DNA of 64,000 nucleotides from Adiantum capillus-veneris (GCA_014529385.2 CM043963.1:102902912-102966911); one strand, 5' to 3'. Positions 9,964 to 21,602 are shown, counted from the first letter of the stretch. Program-made: numbers and translations. The notes: a model not told the origin generated them from the sequence alone.

Positions 9964-11678
9964 TTAAGAGATCTCTCTCTCATCCTCGCATAACTCAGCA
10001 TAACTTCCTATATCTATATAGAGCTCTCCGTTTAAACACATATCCTCTGTTTCATTTTGTAGCTCCTCTGCATGCACCCCATATAGAGCAGTAGCATCTT
10101 GATGCTCGTCTGGCACCACCGCAGCGGCTTCTGATTGAGCATCTTCTCTGATCTCCTCCATTGATGTCGTTGTGATTGGCACATGGTAGCCTTCATACGT
10201 CCTTGCACTACGAGGGGCTAACTCTATGACGTACCACCAGTTTGATGTAGACTTTGTAGGATGAAATACTACCTGCCAAAGCCACATAACTTACATGAGA
10301 GCTTTCAAGCACATAACTTGTAAAAGGGGGATGTTAACTATTTATATATATACTTACTTGTTCACAATGCTCGGGTAGTACGAAAGTGTCTCTTAGGTCA
10401 GTCCATTTCTTAGTAGAATCCACCTCAAGAAAACCAGACTCTCCTCTACGCACAGTAGCGTTTCGACCCTCCATGATTATCTTGAACCATTGCACGTCGA
10501 ACAAGTCGACAAAAAATCCTCTGTAATCGATCCTCAAAATCTCTTGCAGCGTGCCGAAGTAAGTGAGTTCCGCCACCACGGGATCTGCATCAGAGGAACG
10601 TCGTCGACTAGACTGTTCAAATTTTGCCATGATTCCACAATCTTGAGTAAAACGCTTTTTGTCGATTCGTTCCACCCTAAAATGTCGACCTTTACACCAT
10701 GCTGCTGTGTATGACTTATACTACAACGAACAAAGATTATGAGTGGCCGTTCAAACGTTTATAAATAAAGTCACTTGCTAGTCGTACATTGCAAACTTAC
10801 CTTGGTCGCGCAACCCCGAGAGTACTCCCACTCTTCTTCAGTCACTTCGTCACCGCATTGTTGTGCGCTTTTCAATTGGTTGTGCAACCATCTTAAGCTC
10901 ATGAAGGTTGGTAGGCTCTCCAGAACCGCTGGATAGTGCATCGGTGGTCGTCTTCCCCGTCTCCACTCGATTCGTGCCCTTTGTCGCTCTTGCTTTGCAT
11001 CCTCATATTGTGAAATCCACTTTTGCATCACTGGATTGTGAAGCATGCAAAATCGGTTGATTTTAGCCTCTAGATCTTCCGTCATCTTCTTCTCAACACC
11101 GAGATTGCACATGACAATCCCAGATATGCGCTCATCATCTATGGTTCGCCATAGCGTGTCCCGGGATTTATCAAATCCGTCTAGCCACTCTCCAATGTAC
11201 ACTAGGGACTCTGATACCAACCAACCTTCTGCCATGCTACCCTCCGGACGTGCCTTTTGACGCACATATCCCTTAAGCGTTTTCATGAAACGCTCTAAGA
11301 AGAACATCCATCTGGAATGAACTGTGCCAGCTATTTCCACCTCATCAACTATGTGAATAAGAAGATGCACCTGAATGGTTAGCATTGTAGTAGGAAAATG
11401 TTTCTCAAACATGCACACAAGCTCCGCAGCATTTAGTTTGGCGAATGGTATGGAGTCTACGTCGATCTCCTTTTGTGAGATCCATTGCACCAGCTTTGCA
11501 AGTTTGTAGATTGTGTTACGGATGTCGAGAGACAAACATCCCTCAATGGCAACCGGTAAAATAAACTGTAAAGTATGTGCAGCAATGATATTAAAGTCCA
11601 CATTTTATGCAATGATATTAAAGTCCACTATGAACGTACCTGACACATTTTATGCCAATCGTGTGCCTCTTCTCTAGC
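9964..11678 (-). pseudogene. CACTA transposase, C-terminal DUF4218-DUF4216 part only
   Basis: Exons readable on the minus strand: about 11,678-11,640 (motif AHDWHKMCQ, typical just before DUF4218), about 11,604-10,801 (DUF4218, with RWMFFLERFMKTLKGYVR and KARPEGSMAEG), 10,720-10,358 (DUF4216, with YFGTLQEILRIDY and WFK) and 10,272-9,964 (KSTSNWWYVIELAPR, acidic end). Donors GTAAGT and acceptors TAG/CAG give phase-0 joins for the last three. A 27-bp direct duplication (11,583-11,628) damages the join between the first two. The N-terminal catalytic part (TNP2-like, D-D-E) is missing: between 11,680 and the element end there are only repeats. The fragment cannot be an active transposase alone. 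Confidence 0.85.
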
Positions 11679-11679
11679 T

Positions 11680-12640
11680 GTAGCACTTCACTTCATCTTA
11701 ACATCTTTTCACAGTAGATCTTTTCACTGTTCGTCTAACTCTAAACCCTAAACCGTAAGTAATTTTTGCGTGGACTCGATCTAACGTAAATAAGCGTAAA
11801 TTTAAATAAACGTAAATCTAACTAAAAATAAAGCTAAATCTAATTTAACGTAAGTCTAATGACTAGAGGTTGTCTAGATGGTCATTGTGTCGGGGATGTA
11901 GTGACTCTTGCCGCCCTGAAGATCCACCTTCTTCCCTATCTTCTGAAGACATTTCACCAGTACTTTTGGATCGACGGAGCCCACTATGAGAGAAGGCAGC
12001 AATACCCTATATTCCATTGAGGGCTTTCTTCACCCGCTTCATGCAGGCATCGCAGTCTATGGAGACCCGCATCTAATCTAATATAACATAAATCTAAATC
12101 TAGCTTAAATAAATGTAAATCTAGTTAAAAATAAACCTAAATCTAATTTAATGTAAGTCTACATATAACCTAATCTTTAACGTCTTTTAAAATAGTTTCC
12201 TACGACGTTATAACTCTCTTCTTCCTGTGTGTGTGCGCGTGTGTGGATGTGTGTGCCAATAAAAAGAGATAAATGGTATAACCTTTCTATCACCCATGCC
12301 AAGTATGATAGATTGATTATGCCATTTCTCTCTTGAATAATAGGTCTTCAGTTCAACTCCTCGTCGGCTAGATCTTTAGGTCTTTTAATTTTAATTAGTT
12401 TCCTACGACGCTCCCTTAGTTTCTCTTTCTTTCTCTTTCAATGTGTGTGCGTTTTTTTGGATCGTATGCATGTTTTCTTTCTCTTTTCCTCTCTCAATGT
12501 GTGCGTTTTTTGTTTATGCATGTTCTCTCTCTCTTTTCCTCTCTCAATGCGTGCGTTTTTTGTTTATGCATGCTCTCTCTCTCTTTTTCTCTCTCAATGT
12601 GTGTGTGCATTCTTTGTTTATGTATGTGTGTGCGTTTTTG

Positions 12641-12688
<48 letters not shown>

Positions 12689-12812
12689 AACACTATATGT
12701 GTGTGTGTATGTGTGTGTGTGTGAGAGAGAGAGCGAGGGAGAGAGAAAGAAAGGAAGGGAACATGAGAATGAGGAGAGGGAAGGAGCATACCTGTCTCTC
12801 CTTCCTCTCCTC

Positions 12813-12864
<52 letters not shown>

Positions 12865-12989
12865 GAAAAAGAGAGAGAGAGAGAGAGAGAGTGAGGGAGA
12901 GCGTTACCTGCTCTTTGCTTGAGGGCGCCGAAAAACTCAGATCTGAGATCTGAGTTTTTGGGCGCGCTCGGTTATTTTTTTTACCCCAG
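11680..12989. other. CACTA interior without genes, with microsatellites
   Basis: AT-rich sequence with repeated phrases such as TAAATCTAA (11,790-12,160). It is followed by (CT)n with ATGTGTGTGCG-like phrases repeated several times (12,430-12,690), (GT)n (12,812-12,860) and (GA)n (12,871-12,900). The catalytic transposase exons would be expected here and are not found. The ORFs in this stretch are translations of the microsatellites. Confidence 0.75.
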
Positions 12990-13125
12990 CTGGCGTCGCT
13001 ATGAGCGTCGCTATGAGCGTCGCAAATTTACAAAGAAATTTGCGACGCTCATAGCGACGCTTATAGCGACGCTCATAGCGACGCCGGGAATTTTTTTTTG
13101 GAGCGTCGCTGTGTGAGCGTCGCTA
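12990..13125. repeat. CACTA right subterminal repeat array
   Basis: The same GCGTCGCT/AGCGACGC units occur in both orientations, around a short inverted repeat (GCGTCGCAAATTT ... AAATTTGCGACGC at about 13,018-13,048). They match the left array and confirm the two ends as a pair. Confidence 0.9.
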
Positions 13126-13135
13126 ATGTGAAGAG

Positions 13136-13147
13136 CCTCTTGTAGTG
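13136..13147 (-). repeat. CACTA right terminal inverted repeat
   Basis: CCTCTTGTAGTG, followed by the duplicated target GTA at 13,148-13,150. Confidence 0.95.
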
Positions 13148-15081
13148 GTAGCAGGGATAGGGCATAAGGCAGGTTGATGCTATCGGACTTTGGCAGGGCT
13201 CAGATGCACGTTGGAGCAAGTCTCACAGTGATGTGTATGCAGATGCGGCCTTTTACTGGTCAAGTTGTGATTTTGGAGCTCTTCTAGTCGGGATGATTAC
13301 AAATGCCTGAAGCTTAGTGATTGATATCTTTTCCTATAGCCTCGGTTATGCTCTACAACTCGTGTTTTGGGTTTGTCATTCAAAGTTCTAGGGAGGAAGC
13401 TGTGCCAGAATGAAGGTCGAGATCGATCTCTTGGGAATTGTTGAATGTCGCATTGAGGTCAAAGTCGAAAGCAATCATGGCGGTCGTCTCCTCACCCAAC
13501 GGAGATCTCGACATCACAGGATCGACTTGGGGAGCGGTTTATATTTACTTGGTGGCCATATGGTCATCGATGCGAGAAATATTCTTTTTATAAATCTTTG
13601 TGCTGAGCATAGCTTGAAGCGGGGATGACGAGGAGTAAATGATGATTTTTTAAACCTCAGCAATTGGGGTTGATAGTGAACGTGGGAAAGGTTGCCAAGC
13701 AAGAGTTTTTTTTAAGGAAAAAAGAAAAAGAAAAAAACGACGTCGACCTGCTCTGAATGGAAGGTGGCGGTGCCACTGTAGTGCTCTAAGTTGTAAGGAG
13801 ACAAGTGGATAGCATGAGGAGGCTGGCCAGGAGCTGCTTGAGAGATCAAAAAGAGGCAGCTCATAGGAGAAGGGGAGGTCACCAATTGTATGACGAGGAG
13901 GAGGTGCATGGAGGTGACTCTGCAAGGGCGACATCTGTAGGATCTTGGATGGTTGTGGTGAGGAGGATGGCACTGCCAGGGGGGGCCAGGAAGGGCCACT
14001 CGACTCAGAAGGTAAGGGAGGCCGAGTCTAGGGGCCATTGCCGGAAAGGGAGAGAGAGAGAGAAGAGGAAAGGCTCGAGAGTAGCCACAATGAGCAGACA
14101 ATGTACAGGGTTGCTTACTACTGCAGCAAAGGGGGATGAACCCATAGGCAAAAAGGGCTAGAGCTCGTCGAGTTTGGTAGCACAGGGGCCACAAACTGCA
14201 GATAAAGGAGGACTTGATGCTGTAAAGGAGTCGGGGCATCCATAATCGGCAGTGGCTGCAGGCTATATAAAGCATGGCCATAAGCAGGTGATTGGAGAGT
14301 CGCTTATAGAGCTGCAAAGAGAAGGACCGAGTGCTAGCTAAGAGAAGGGGAGAGCGAGCTTGGAGGGCTCAGAGAAGGCAATCTGGAGGAGGGCTGGATG
14401 AGGTAGGGAGCCAAGCTGTCCAGCTCCAGGAGGGTGAGCTCGAGGGAATGAAAAGGGTCACGTTCGCTTTTAGCAGGTAGGGCTGCAAACGACTGCAGAG
14501 AAAGAGCCTCCAGCTCTGCAGGAGGGGAGCATCGCTTTTTGAAGAGGAGGATCAGGCCGTTTGTTTCTGAAAAGAAAATGTTTACACCCTCTTTCTCTTG
14601 TGCACATGCATGTCGCGTTTCTGAGTGATTCTGTTGCGTGTAGGGTGTGAATATAGGGTACAAGTTCTAGTGTGTGTTGAAAGAGTGGATGCTCTGTGTA
14701 TGATTGTGATCTATGCTTGGAGGATGAAAGCTTGAGGGCAAACTTTATGTCTGTCAATGATCTTGGGATGCATGAGGGTGTCAGGACTGTTTATGTGTGA
14801 GTATACATTACTGCGAAGGGTCAAAGGTTGGGATGATTGACTGCGTGCTTACGGTTTATGTTGGAGTGATTAACGGATGTTTCCTATCTGAATGGGTTTA
14901 TGATTGTAAGTGTTAGAATTGGTGTAGTCGGGGTTGGTCGGGACCGGGCTTGGACATTGATTGTTTGCAGAGTGGGTATCTCGGGGTTTGGTAAATAGGG
15001 GATAGGGGCACTGTGAAATCACTGGGCTATATATAGGCATTCACTGAGTGTGCTGGTGGTTTTCTCATTTCCCCCTTTCCA
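13148..15081 (+). repeat. Left LTR, continuation after the CACTA insertion
   Basis: It starts with the second GTA copy and matches 17,291-19,257. Two TATA-like sites are present: CTATATAA at 14,263-14,270 and CTATATATA near 15,026. The second lies only about 50 bp from the LTR end, so the first is the likelier promoter. The 72-residue ORF at 13,410-13,628 is present in both LTRs but resembles nothing I know. Confidence 0.85.
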
Positions 15082-15143
15082 TCTTGTGGTGCCCCCACTG
15101 AGGATCCATTGATTGCTTCCTAACAAAGTGTTCGTGAGTCAAG

Positions 15144-15657
15144 ATGAAGCAGGAGTTTGGTCGAGTCTTCAAAGGAGATGAAGATGCAGCGATTGGATTG
15201 CCGATTTTGAGCTATTTATGCTCACAGTATTGCAGATGCCAGGTGATGAAGCAAAGCTCCGGACTCTACCTTTGGTGCTGTGAGTCAAAGCAAAAGTTTG
15301 GTTCGATGGCTTAGAAGATGTGCACAAGAAGAATTGGATCGAATTTCGGGAGCACTTTCTACAAAGGTATCGAAAAGTGGTGTCGGCTTCAGAAGCAGAT
15401 GCAAAGATCAAAGGCTTGCAGTAGGACGTAAGTGCAAATTTCAATGCTTTTGTTGATAAATTTGAAGCTTATTGGGTGGATTTTGCGGCTGTTACCCAAG
15501 CAACCCATGGGGGATACTTTAAGCTAGAAAGGGGATACTTTAAGCTAGAAAGGTTTCTTTCTTGCTTGCATCCCTATGTTTGTGAGAGGGTGGACTATGA
15601 AGATCCAAAGACTTATGACGAAGCTATAAGGTTGTCAGAGCAAAGAGTCGAAAGATG
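15144..15657 (+). pseudogene. Gag domain of the gag-only LTR element
   Basis: After a frameshift near 15,190 the frame gives a Retrotrans_gag-type domain: DWIADFELFMLTVLQMPG, TLPLVL, AKVWFDGLEDVHKK, FREHFLQRYRKV, then FVDKFEAYW and FLSCLHPYVCERV. Stops at about 15,280 (TGA) and 15,421 (TAG) break it. An exact 21-bp in-frame duplication (about 15,510-15,551) repeats the seven residues GYFKLER. No zinc knuckle or protease follows. Confidence 0.8.
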
Positions 15658-17096
15658 AAGAACAAAATAGAGGCGGGATTGCTACAATCTACAATCATGG
15701 CAGCCAGTGGACCTAAGCTCAAATCGATTGATGAGCATGAGATGGTGAAAAATCCTTCTCTCATCGAGATGCATTTGATCAAAGCACGTGAAGCTGATGC
15801 CAGGCTAGAAGAGGTAGAACAAGTGCCAACCAGGTCTCAAAAAATACAAAGAGGCATATTTAGAGTGCCACCCAATTTGCTTGCTCAAGAGGACGAGGTG
15901 ATAGAAGATCTTAAAGAAGAAGTGTTGGTTCCAGAACCAGCAACGAGAAAGGTAGCAGTGGTCCAAGAATTGGCAAGTTCAAAAGAGGATTCCAACAGCT
16001 CTCATAGCTCTAGAAGTGCTTTGGACACAGATAGCATGTGGGAGACACAATCCATCTCTTCTAGGTATGAAAGTTATGATGTTTTTCATGTAGATGAAGT
16101 GGAGCCGCAGATGTATACGAGTTGCCTGTCAGTCATCTAAAGGTAAAAGAGGAGCATAGTGTAAGTGTGGAGATGCCTTGTGTGAACAGGTCAATCGAGC
16201 AGCCCTATCTTGTGTGTGGTGGTGGTGAGTACTTGCTAGAAGAAATGTGGTTTGATTGTGCATCCAGTTTGATTGAAGAGCAGGTTTTTGAGGATGACTT
16301 GTAGGAGCTAGGAACAGAAGCTGTGGTAGATCAAGTTGATTTATCTATGCAGGGGGTGGGGCAACCTTGCCTTGATGGGCATGTCGAGGTGTACTTTGAA
16401 GTTGCAGAGTTTGTGTGTAGCCGTGGAGAGCTAGCTCCATCAGATGACTCTATGGAAACTAATACAGGTGCAGCCTATAAGGGAGAGGTTCCATGTCGAG
16501 AGGAAGGTGCCACCAACCTTGTTGGTGATGAGGTATTTGAAGAACAGGTTGAAGCTCTAGCAAGTCATACTCTTGAGTATGAAAAGGTGGCCTTGGAGCT
16601 GTTTACAGAGGGTTTGGATATAGGTTTGCAAAGGGATCAGGTTTGCTTGGCTATGCAGCAGGTGGAGACAAATGGCAGGGTCTTGCTATTTTATGTCTTG
16701 CTATTTTATGTGGTGCTATGGACACTTGCGGTGTTGAAGGTTGCTTTACGGGTATCTTTGTATTAGTTGCGAGGTTTTTTTGAAGAAGACTATACTACGG
16801 AGAGTTCCCTAACAGGTGACATGATAACTGCTTATGGTACCAATGCTTCAAGTGGTCGAAAGTATGTTTATGGTTGGCATGAAGGCTTGTGGATGCAGGG
16901 TGACGAAGCTCCGTGCTATAAAGAGCTGGAAGGGTGGCCCGTCTATTGGCCTACAAGTGCAAAGGAAGGCTTGGATATACATGCTTTACAAGTGGATGGC
17001 CACAACCAATGCTTTATATTTGATCCAGGTGGACTCTATGCCATGCTTCGGGAAGCTTCGAGCTTTCCATTTGACCCTGGAGGATATGCAATATAA
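15658..17096 (+). pseudogene. Acidic post-gag region of the gag-only element
   Basis: A chain of open frames (15,655-16,140; 16,122-16,304; 16,323-16,766; 16,767-17,096) is rich in Glu, Asp, Ser and Val and has no recognised domain. The first continues directly from gag and probably forms the gag C-terminus. The others may be one ORF broken by frameshifts and the stop at 16,764. No reverse transcriptase, RNase H, integrase or protease motif is present in any frame. Confidence 0.5.
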
Positions 17097-17254
17097 ATTT
17101 TTTTTCTCTCTATCTCTATCCTATTTCTATAGCCATTATCATTTTTCTTATGCAGTCTATGTAGTTATTATATATCATTCTCTCTATACATACTTCTTTT
17201 ATCTAAATAATGCTATGGTTGAGCATGAATGCTCAACGAGGGGGTGGGAAGTGA
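17097..17254 (+). other. Pyrimidine-rich stretch and polypurine tract before the right LTR
   Basis: T-rich sequence is followed by GAGGGGGTGGGAAGTGA (17,238-17,254), a plausible polypurine tract directly before TGGTGCACCC. Confidence 0.6.
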
Positions 17255-19257
17255 TGGTGCACCCAAACTGTGTCGACCTGTGGAAGTATCAGCGACGGCA
17301 GGGATAGGGCATCAGGCAGGTTGATGGTATCGGACTTTGGCAGGACTTAGATGCATGTTGGAGCAAGTCTCACAGTGATGTGTATGCCAGATGCGGCCTT
17401 TTACTAGCCAAGTTGTGATTTTGGAGCTCTACTAGTTGGGATGCTTAGAAATGCCTAAAGCTCGGTGATTGATATCTTTTTACGTAGCCTCGATTATGCT
17501 CTACAACTCGTATTTTGGGCTTGTCATTTAGAGTTCTAGGGAGGAAGTTGTGCCAGGATGAAGTTCGAGATCGATCTCTTGGGAATTGTTGAATGTCGCA
17601 TTGAGCTCGAAGTCGAAAGCAATCATGGCGGTCGTCTCCTCACCCAACGGAGATCTCGACATCACAGGATCGACTTGGGGAGCGGTTTATATTTACTTGG
17701 TGGCCATATGGTCATCGATGCGAGAAATATTCTTTTTATAAATCTTTGTGCTGAGCATAGCTTGAAGCGGGGATGACGAGGAGTAAATGATGATTTTTTA
17801 AACCTCAGCAATTGGGGTTGATAGTGAACGTGGGAAAGGTTGCCAAGCAAGAGTTTTTTTTAAGGAAAAAAGAAAAAGAAAAAAACGACGTCGACCTGCT
17901 CTGAATGGAAGGTGGCGGTGCCACTGTAGTGCTCTTAAGTTGTAAGGAGACAAGTGGATAGCATGAGGAGGCTGGCCAGGAGCTGCTTGAGAGATCAAAA
18001 AGAGGCAGCTCATAGGAGAAGGGGAGGTCACCAATTGTATGACGAGGAGGAGGTGCATGGAGGTGACTCTGCAAGGGCGACATCTGTAGGATCTTGGATG
18101 GTTGTGGTGAGGAGGATGGCACTGCCAGGGGGGGCCAGGAAGGGCCACTCGACTCAGAAGGTAAGGGGTGGCCAAGTCTAGGGGCCATTGCCGGAAAGGG
18201 AGAGAGAGAAAGAAGAGGAAAGGCTTGAGAGTAGCCACAATGAGCAACAATGAGCAGACAATGTACAGGGTTGCTTACTACTGCAGCAAAGGGGGATGAA
18301 CCCATAGGCAAAAAGGGCTAGAGCTCGTCGAGTTTGGTAGCACAGGGGCCACAAACTGCAGATAAAGGAGGACTTGATGCTGTAAAGGAGTCGGGGCATC
18401 CATAATCGGCAGTGGCTGCAGGCTATATAAAGCATGGCTATAAGCAGGTGATTGGAGAGCCGCTTATAGAGATGTAAAGAGAAGGACCGAGTGCTAGCTA
18501 AGAGAAGGGGAGAGCGGGCTTGGAGAGCTCTCTAGAGAAGGCAATCCGGAGGAGGGCTGGATGAGGTAGGAAGCCAAGCTGTCCAGCTCCAGGAGGGCGA
18601 GCTCGAGGGAATGAAAAGGGTCACGTTTGCTTTTAGCAGGTAGGGCTGCAAACGACTGCAGAGAAAGAGAGCCTCCAGCTCTGCAGGAGGGGAGCATCTC
18701 TTTTTGAAGAGGAGGATCATGCCGTTTGTTTCTGAAAAAAAAATGTTTACACCCTCTTTCTCTTGTTCACATGCATGTCGTGTATCTCAGTGATTCTATT
18801 GCGTGTAGGGTGTGAATATAGGGTACAAGTTCTAGTGTGTGTTGAAAGAGTGGATGCTCTCTGTATGATTGTGATCTATGCTTGGAGGATGAAAGCTTGA
18901 GGGCAAACTTTATGTCTGTCAATGATCTTGGGATACACGAGGGTGTCGGGACTGTTTATGTGTGAGTATACATTACTGCGAAGGGTCAAAGGTTGGGATG
19001 ATTGACTGCGTGCTCATGGTTTATGTTGCAGTGATTGGCGGATGTTTCCTATCTGAATGGGTTTATGATTGTAATCTCAAAGTGTCTGAAAGTATTAGAA
19101 TTGGTGGTCGGGGTTGGTCATGACTGGGCTTGGACATTGATTGTTTGCAAAGTGGGTATCTCGATTGTTAAATATGGGATAGGGGTGCTTGAAATCACTG
19201 GGCTGTAGAGAGGCATTCATTGAGTGTGTTGGTGGTTTTTTTGTTTCCCCCTTTCCA
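17255..19257 (+). repeat. Right LTR of the gag-only element
   Basis: An uninterrupted 2.0-kb copy of the left LTR. At 17,286-17,300 it shows the region where the left copy holds the CACTA element. By eye it differs from the left LTR by scattered substitutions and small indels, such as an extra AATGAGCAAC-like block near 18,240. The TATA-like CTATATAA is at 18,423-18,430. Confidence 0.88.
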
Positions 19258-19261
19258 ATGT

Positions 19262-20033
19262 TTGAGCAAGTCACTAGAGAAGCTCTATATCTAGTTGACA
19301 ATTGTAAAACCTACGGAGAGGTGACTGAAGATACAAACAACATGACCAATAGTGTCTCATCTTTGAAGAGTGAATCAACAGCAAAGAGAGATATTTAAAC
19401 TCCTTGGGAACCAATCATTGATCAAGTGGTTGAGGGGGTAATTAGAAGAATAAACCAAGGCTACAAACAAAACCTAGATGTACGACAACCTCAGTTGAGG
19501 AGATAATACTTGTGGAGGGGATCATCCCACACCATGGTGTAGCATTCGACCAAAGGCGCAACAAATGCTAGGGCAACAACCACCTCTTCTAAATGATGGT
19601 AGAGTAGCAGTCAAATACACTCAGCTAGCACATGTGCCACAACCTACAAGAAATCAGTACTCCATGGATGCGAATACGCTTATGTTCATAGCCAATCATC
19701 AGGAGTATGGTTCGAAGAACATCCTCACAAGGCAAGAACAACCATTGGCTAGATCACCAGCTATCCATGCTATGAGTGTGGAGGTGATCATTGGGCATGA
19801 AGTTGTCCAAACAAGGGTCCACAAATAGAATTATTTATATTATGTGAACATTGTGGGAGAGACTAGCTACACTAACATTGTGCTAAAAATACAGACTACA
19901 AAGGGAAAGCAACCAATGAATGTTGTAGGCATGATGCCTTCCTCAAGTGGATCCGAGGTAGAGCCTGCAATTCCTTTACGGGTAATGACTCGAGCTCAAG
20001 CTCAAGAAGCTGCTAAAATGCAATCGTTGTGAA
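19262..20033 (+). pseudogene. Outer gypsy gag, 3' part
   Basis: The frame resumes with FEQVTREALYLVDNCKTYGEV, which continues the gag domain ended at 7,704. After a stop at 19,396 the frame is recovered in pieces (19,565-19,828 and 19,844-20,032). A Cys/His knuckle is suggested by the interrupted phrase AIHAMSVEVIIGHE, but it is not intact. The part near 19,980 (TRAQAQEAA) resembles the gag-protease linker of plant gypsy elements. Confidence 0.7.
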
Positions 20034-21602
20034 GGAACCCACATTGCCCCCTCAAACAGAAATAAAAAACATATCGATGAGAACAGAAAGAAAGTCATGG
20101 AAAGCCAAACGAGACAAAATGAAAGCAAAGAGGTTGCATGAGAAAGATGCTTTGAAAACTAGATTGAATCAAACAAGAGAGCAACTTAGTCAAGAGCAAG
20201 AAAGGAAAAAAAATGAAAAGGGACCTAAAGAGTCAAAGACTAACTCGAGAGGTTCAGTCTTGGTCGACAAAGTCTTTGAACCTTTGGATGTGATCTTCAA
20301 AGCTTATGATCCTACATTAAAGACCAACCAAAACCAAGAGAATAGATAGCTAATGTATCCTCACCTGGGGTATTAAAAAGAGAGGTTTCAAATGTGCAAG
20401 GAGCTCATCCAGGAGGTCCAAGCTCTTATGGAACCAATTCCAGATGCTCCAGAAATGGAGGTGCTAATCCACAAAAAAATCCAAGAATTGGAGAGCCATG
20501 GTATTGTAAACAGAGACCAGGAAGAGTCGAGAGTTGAGGCACCTTTAGATACAAGGGAAGTAGCCAATACCATAGATGGGGTGGGTTCACAACAAGCAGT
20601 GATGACTATTCCGGAGGTAGAAGAACCATGGCCACAATCCTTATGGAAATTGATTAGAAACCAAAAAGATGGTAGTGCTACCTTACAGTCAGCACCTATT
20701 CTTGAAATAAACATGGAACACAAATTTTTCCTAGGGGATATAAGATCTCTATACGGGGATACCGGATCTGTCGCATCTGAAGAGAGTAAACCACGCTCTC
20801 TAAAGACTATGCCATCTTTCATAGGAGAACTTGAAATAAAATCGAAGGTTAAGATGGTAACTTCTCAGTGGAAAGCCACAATAAAAATGATGGATACCCA
20901 AGAGATTTCATGAATTGATGTCTTCTCCTATACAATGCACACTTTGTCTCTCAGAGATACTAAAAATTAGACCGCATCTATGGGGCCAAATGGGCAAAAA
21001 CCTAGAAAACATGGGGTTGAAAATCCCTTCACATGACCAACTTGCGAACAAAAACATGGATGACACCTTTCCTAAGAAGCCACAGACAAAGCCATTACCA
21101 GTAAATAAGGTGGGTGACTATTGTGAAGGAGAAGAAGGAAACACCACCTTACCACTTGAGTACAAAGGAGTAAATACGGTTGCTATATTAGATAGTGGGA
21201 CAGGAATTGCCATTGCAACCAAAGAAATATGGAAACAATAGGGAAACCCTGCTCTTACAAAAACTCGAATGAAACTGCAATTGGCAGATGGATACGTGGA
21301 GAGACCGATAGGAATATTAGAATAAATCATTGTATCCTCGTGTGGCGTAGAGTATGAACACAAAGTTTTCCATAATGAATTTTGACAAGAGCAGCAACTT
21401 TGATATCATATTGGGCAGACCATTCATGCGTCAACTCAAAATGGTACAAGACTGGGGCTATGACTATATCTACTTAAGACACAAGGAAATTACTACAAAA
21501 ATTAGTGTCAAATATCATAGTTATAGAGATGTAGAACGAACCTTGGGGGAAGAATTAAACTCCACAACTAATTTCAAAATCAAAGCTCATATTTGGATGT
21601 AA
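20034..21602 (+). pseudogene. Gypsy linker and aspartic protease
   Basis: A charged linker with KxKAKRxxEKxA-like helices (20,029-20,349) and an acidic segment (20,392-20,913) precede the retropepsin. The active site is NTVAILDSGTG at about 21,174-21,206; the family has D-[ST]-G. The following frames contain MKLQLADGY, PIGILE and, after a frameshift near 21,350, the second-lobe motif IILGRPFMRQL (about 21,399-21,431). A stop at 21,239 and the frameshift inactivate it. The order gag-linker-PR is normal for gypsy, unlike the protease-like motif at 1.3 kb. Confidence 0.75.

Larger units (their letters stand above)
7745..13147 (-). mobile_element. CACTA (En/Spm superfamily) transposon inside the left LTR
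   Basis: The ends are perfect 12-bp inverted repeats, CACTACAAGAGG and CCTCTTGTAGTG. GTA lies immediately outside on both sides, the 3-bp target duplication typical of CACTA elements. Both ends carry dense subterminal repeats built on GCGTCGCT/AGCGACGC. Both coding units read on the minus strand: a Transposase_24-like gene and the C-terminal DUF4218/DUF4216 part of the transposase gene. The region expected to encode the N-terminal TNP2 catalytic domain is absent. The 5.4-kb element is probably a deletion derivative that needs transposase in trans. Confidence 0.93.
7705..19257 (+). mobile_element. Gag-only LTR retrotransposon nested in the outer gypsy gag
   Basis: Two long direct repeats (7,705-15,081 with a nested CACTA element removed, and 17,255-19,257) start TGGTGCACCC and end TTTCCA. 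They enclose about 2.2 kb with a gag domain but no protease, RT or integrase. A purine tract precedes the right LTR. A 4-bp target duplication (ACGT/ATGT) flanks the whole. Without the CACTA insert and its duplicated GTA the element is about 6.15 kb. The LTRs are nearly identical by eye over long stretches, so insertion is much younger than the host gypsy element. It is best described as a non-autonomous, gag-bearing (TR-GAG or LARD-like) element. Confidence 0.85.

Noticed and set aside
12441-12953. ORFs of 80-170 residues rich in Ser-Leu or Cys-Val
   Set aside because: They are translations of (CT)n, (GT)n and (GA)n repeats.
13410-14317. LTR-internal ORFs of 70-200 residues
   Set aside because: They recur in the other LTR only because the LTRs are copies. 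No domain is seen and frames on both strands are open.
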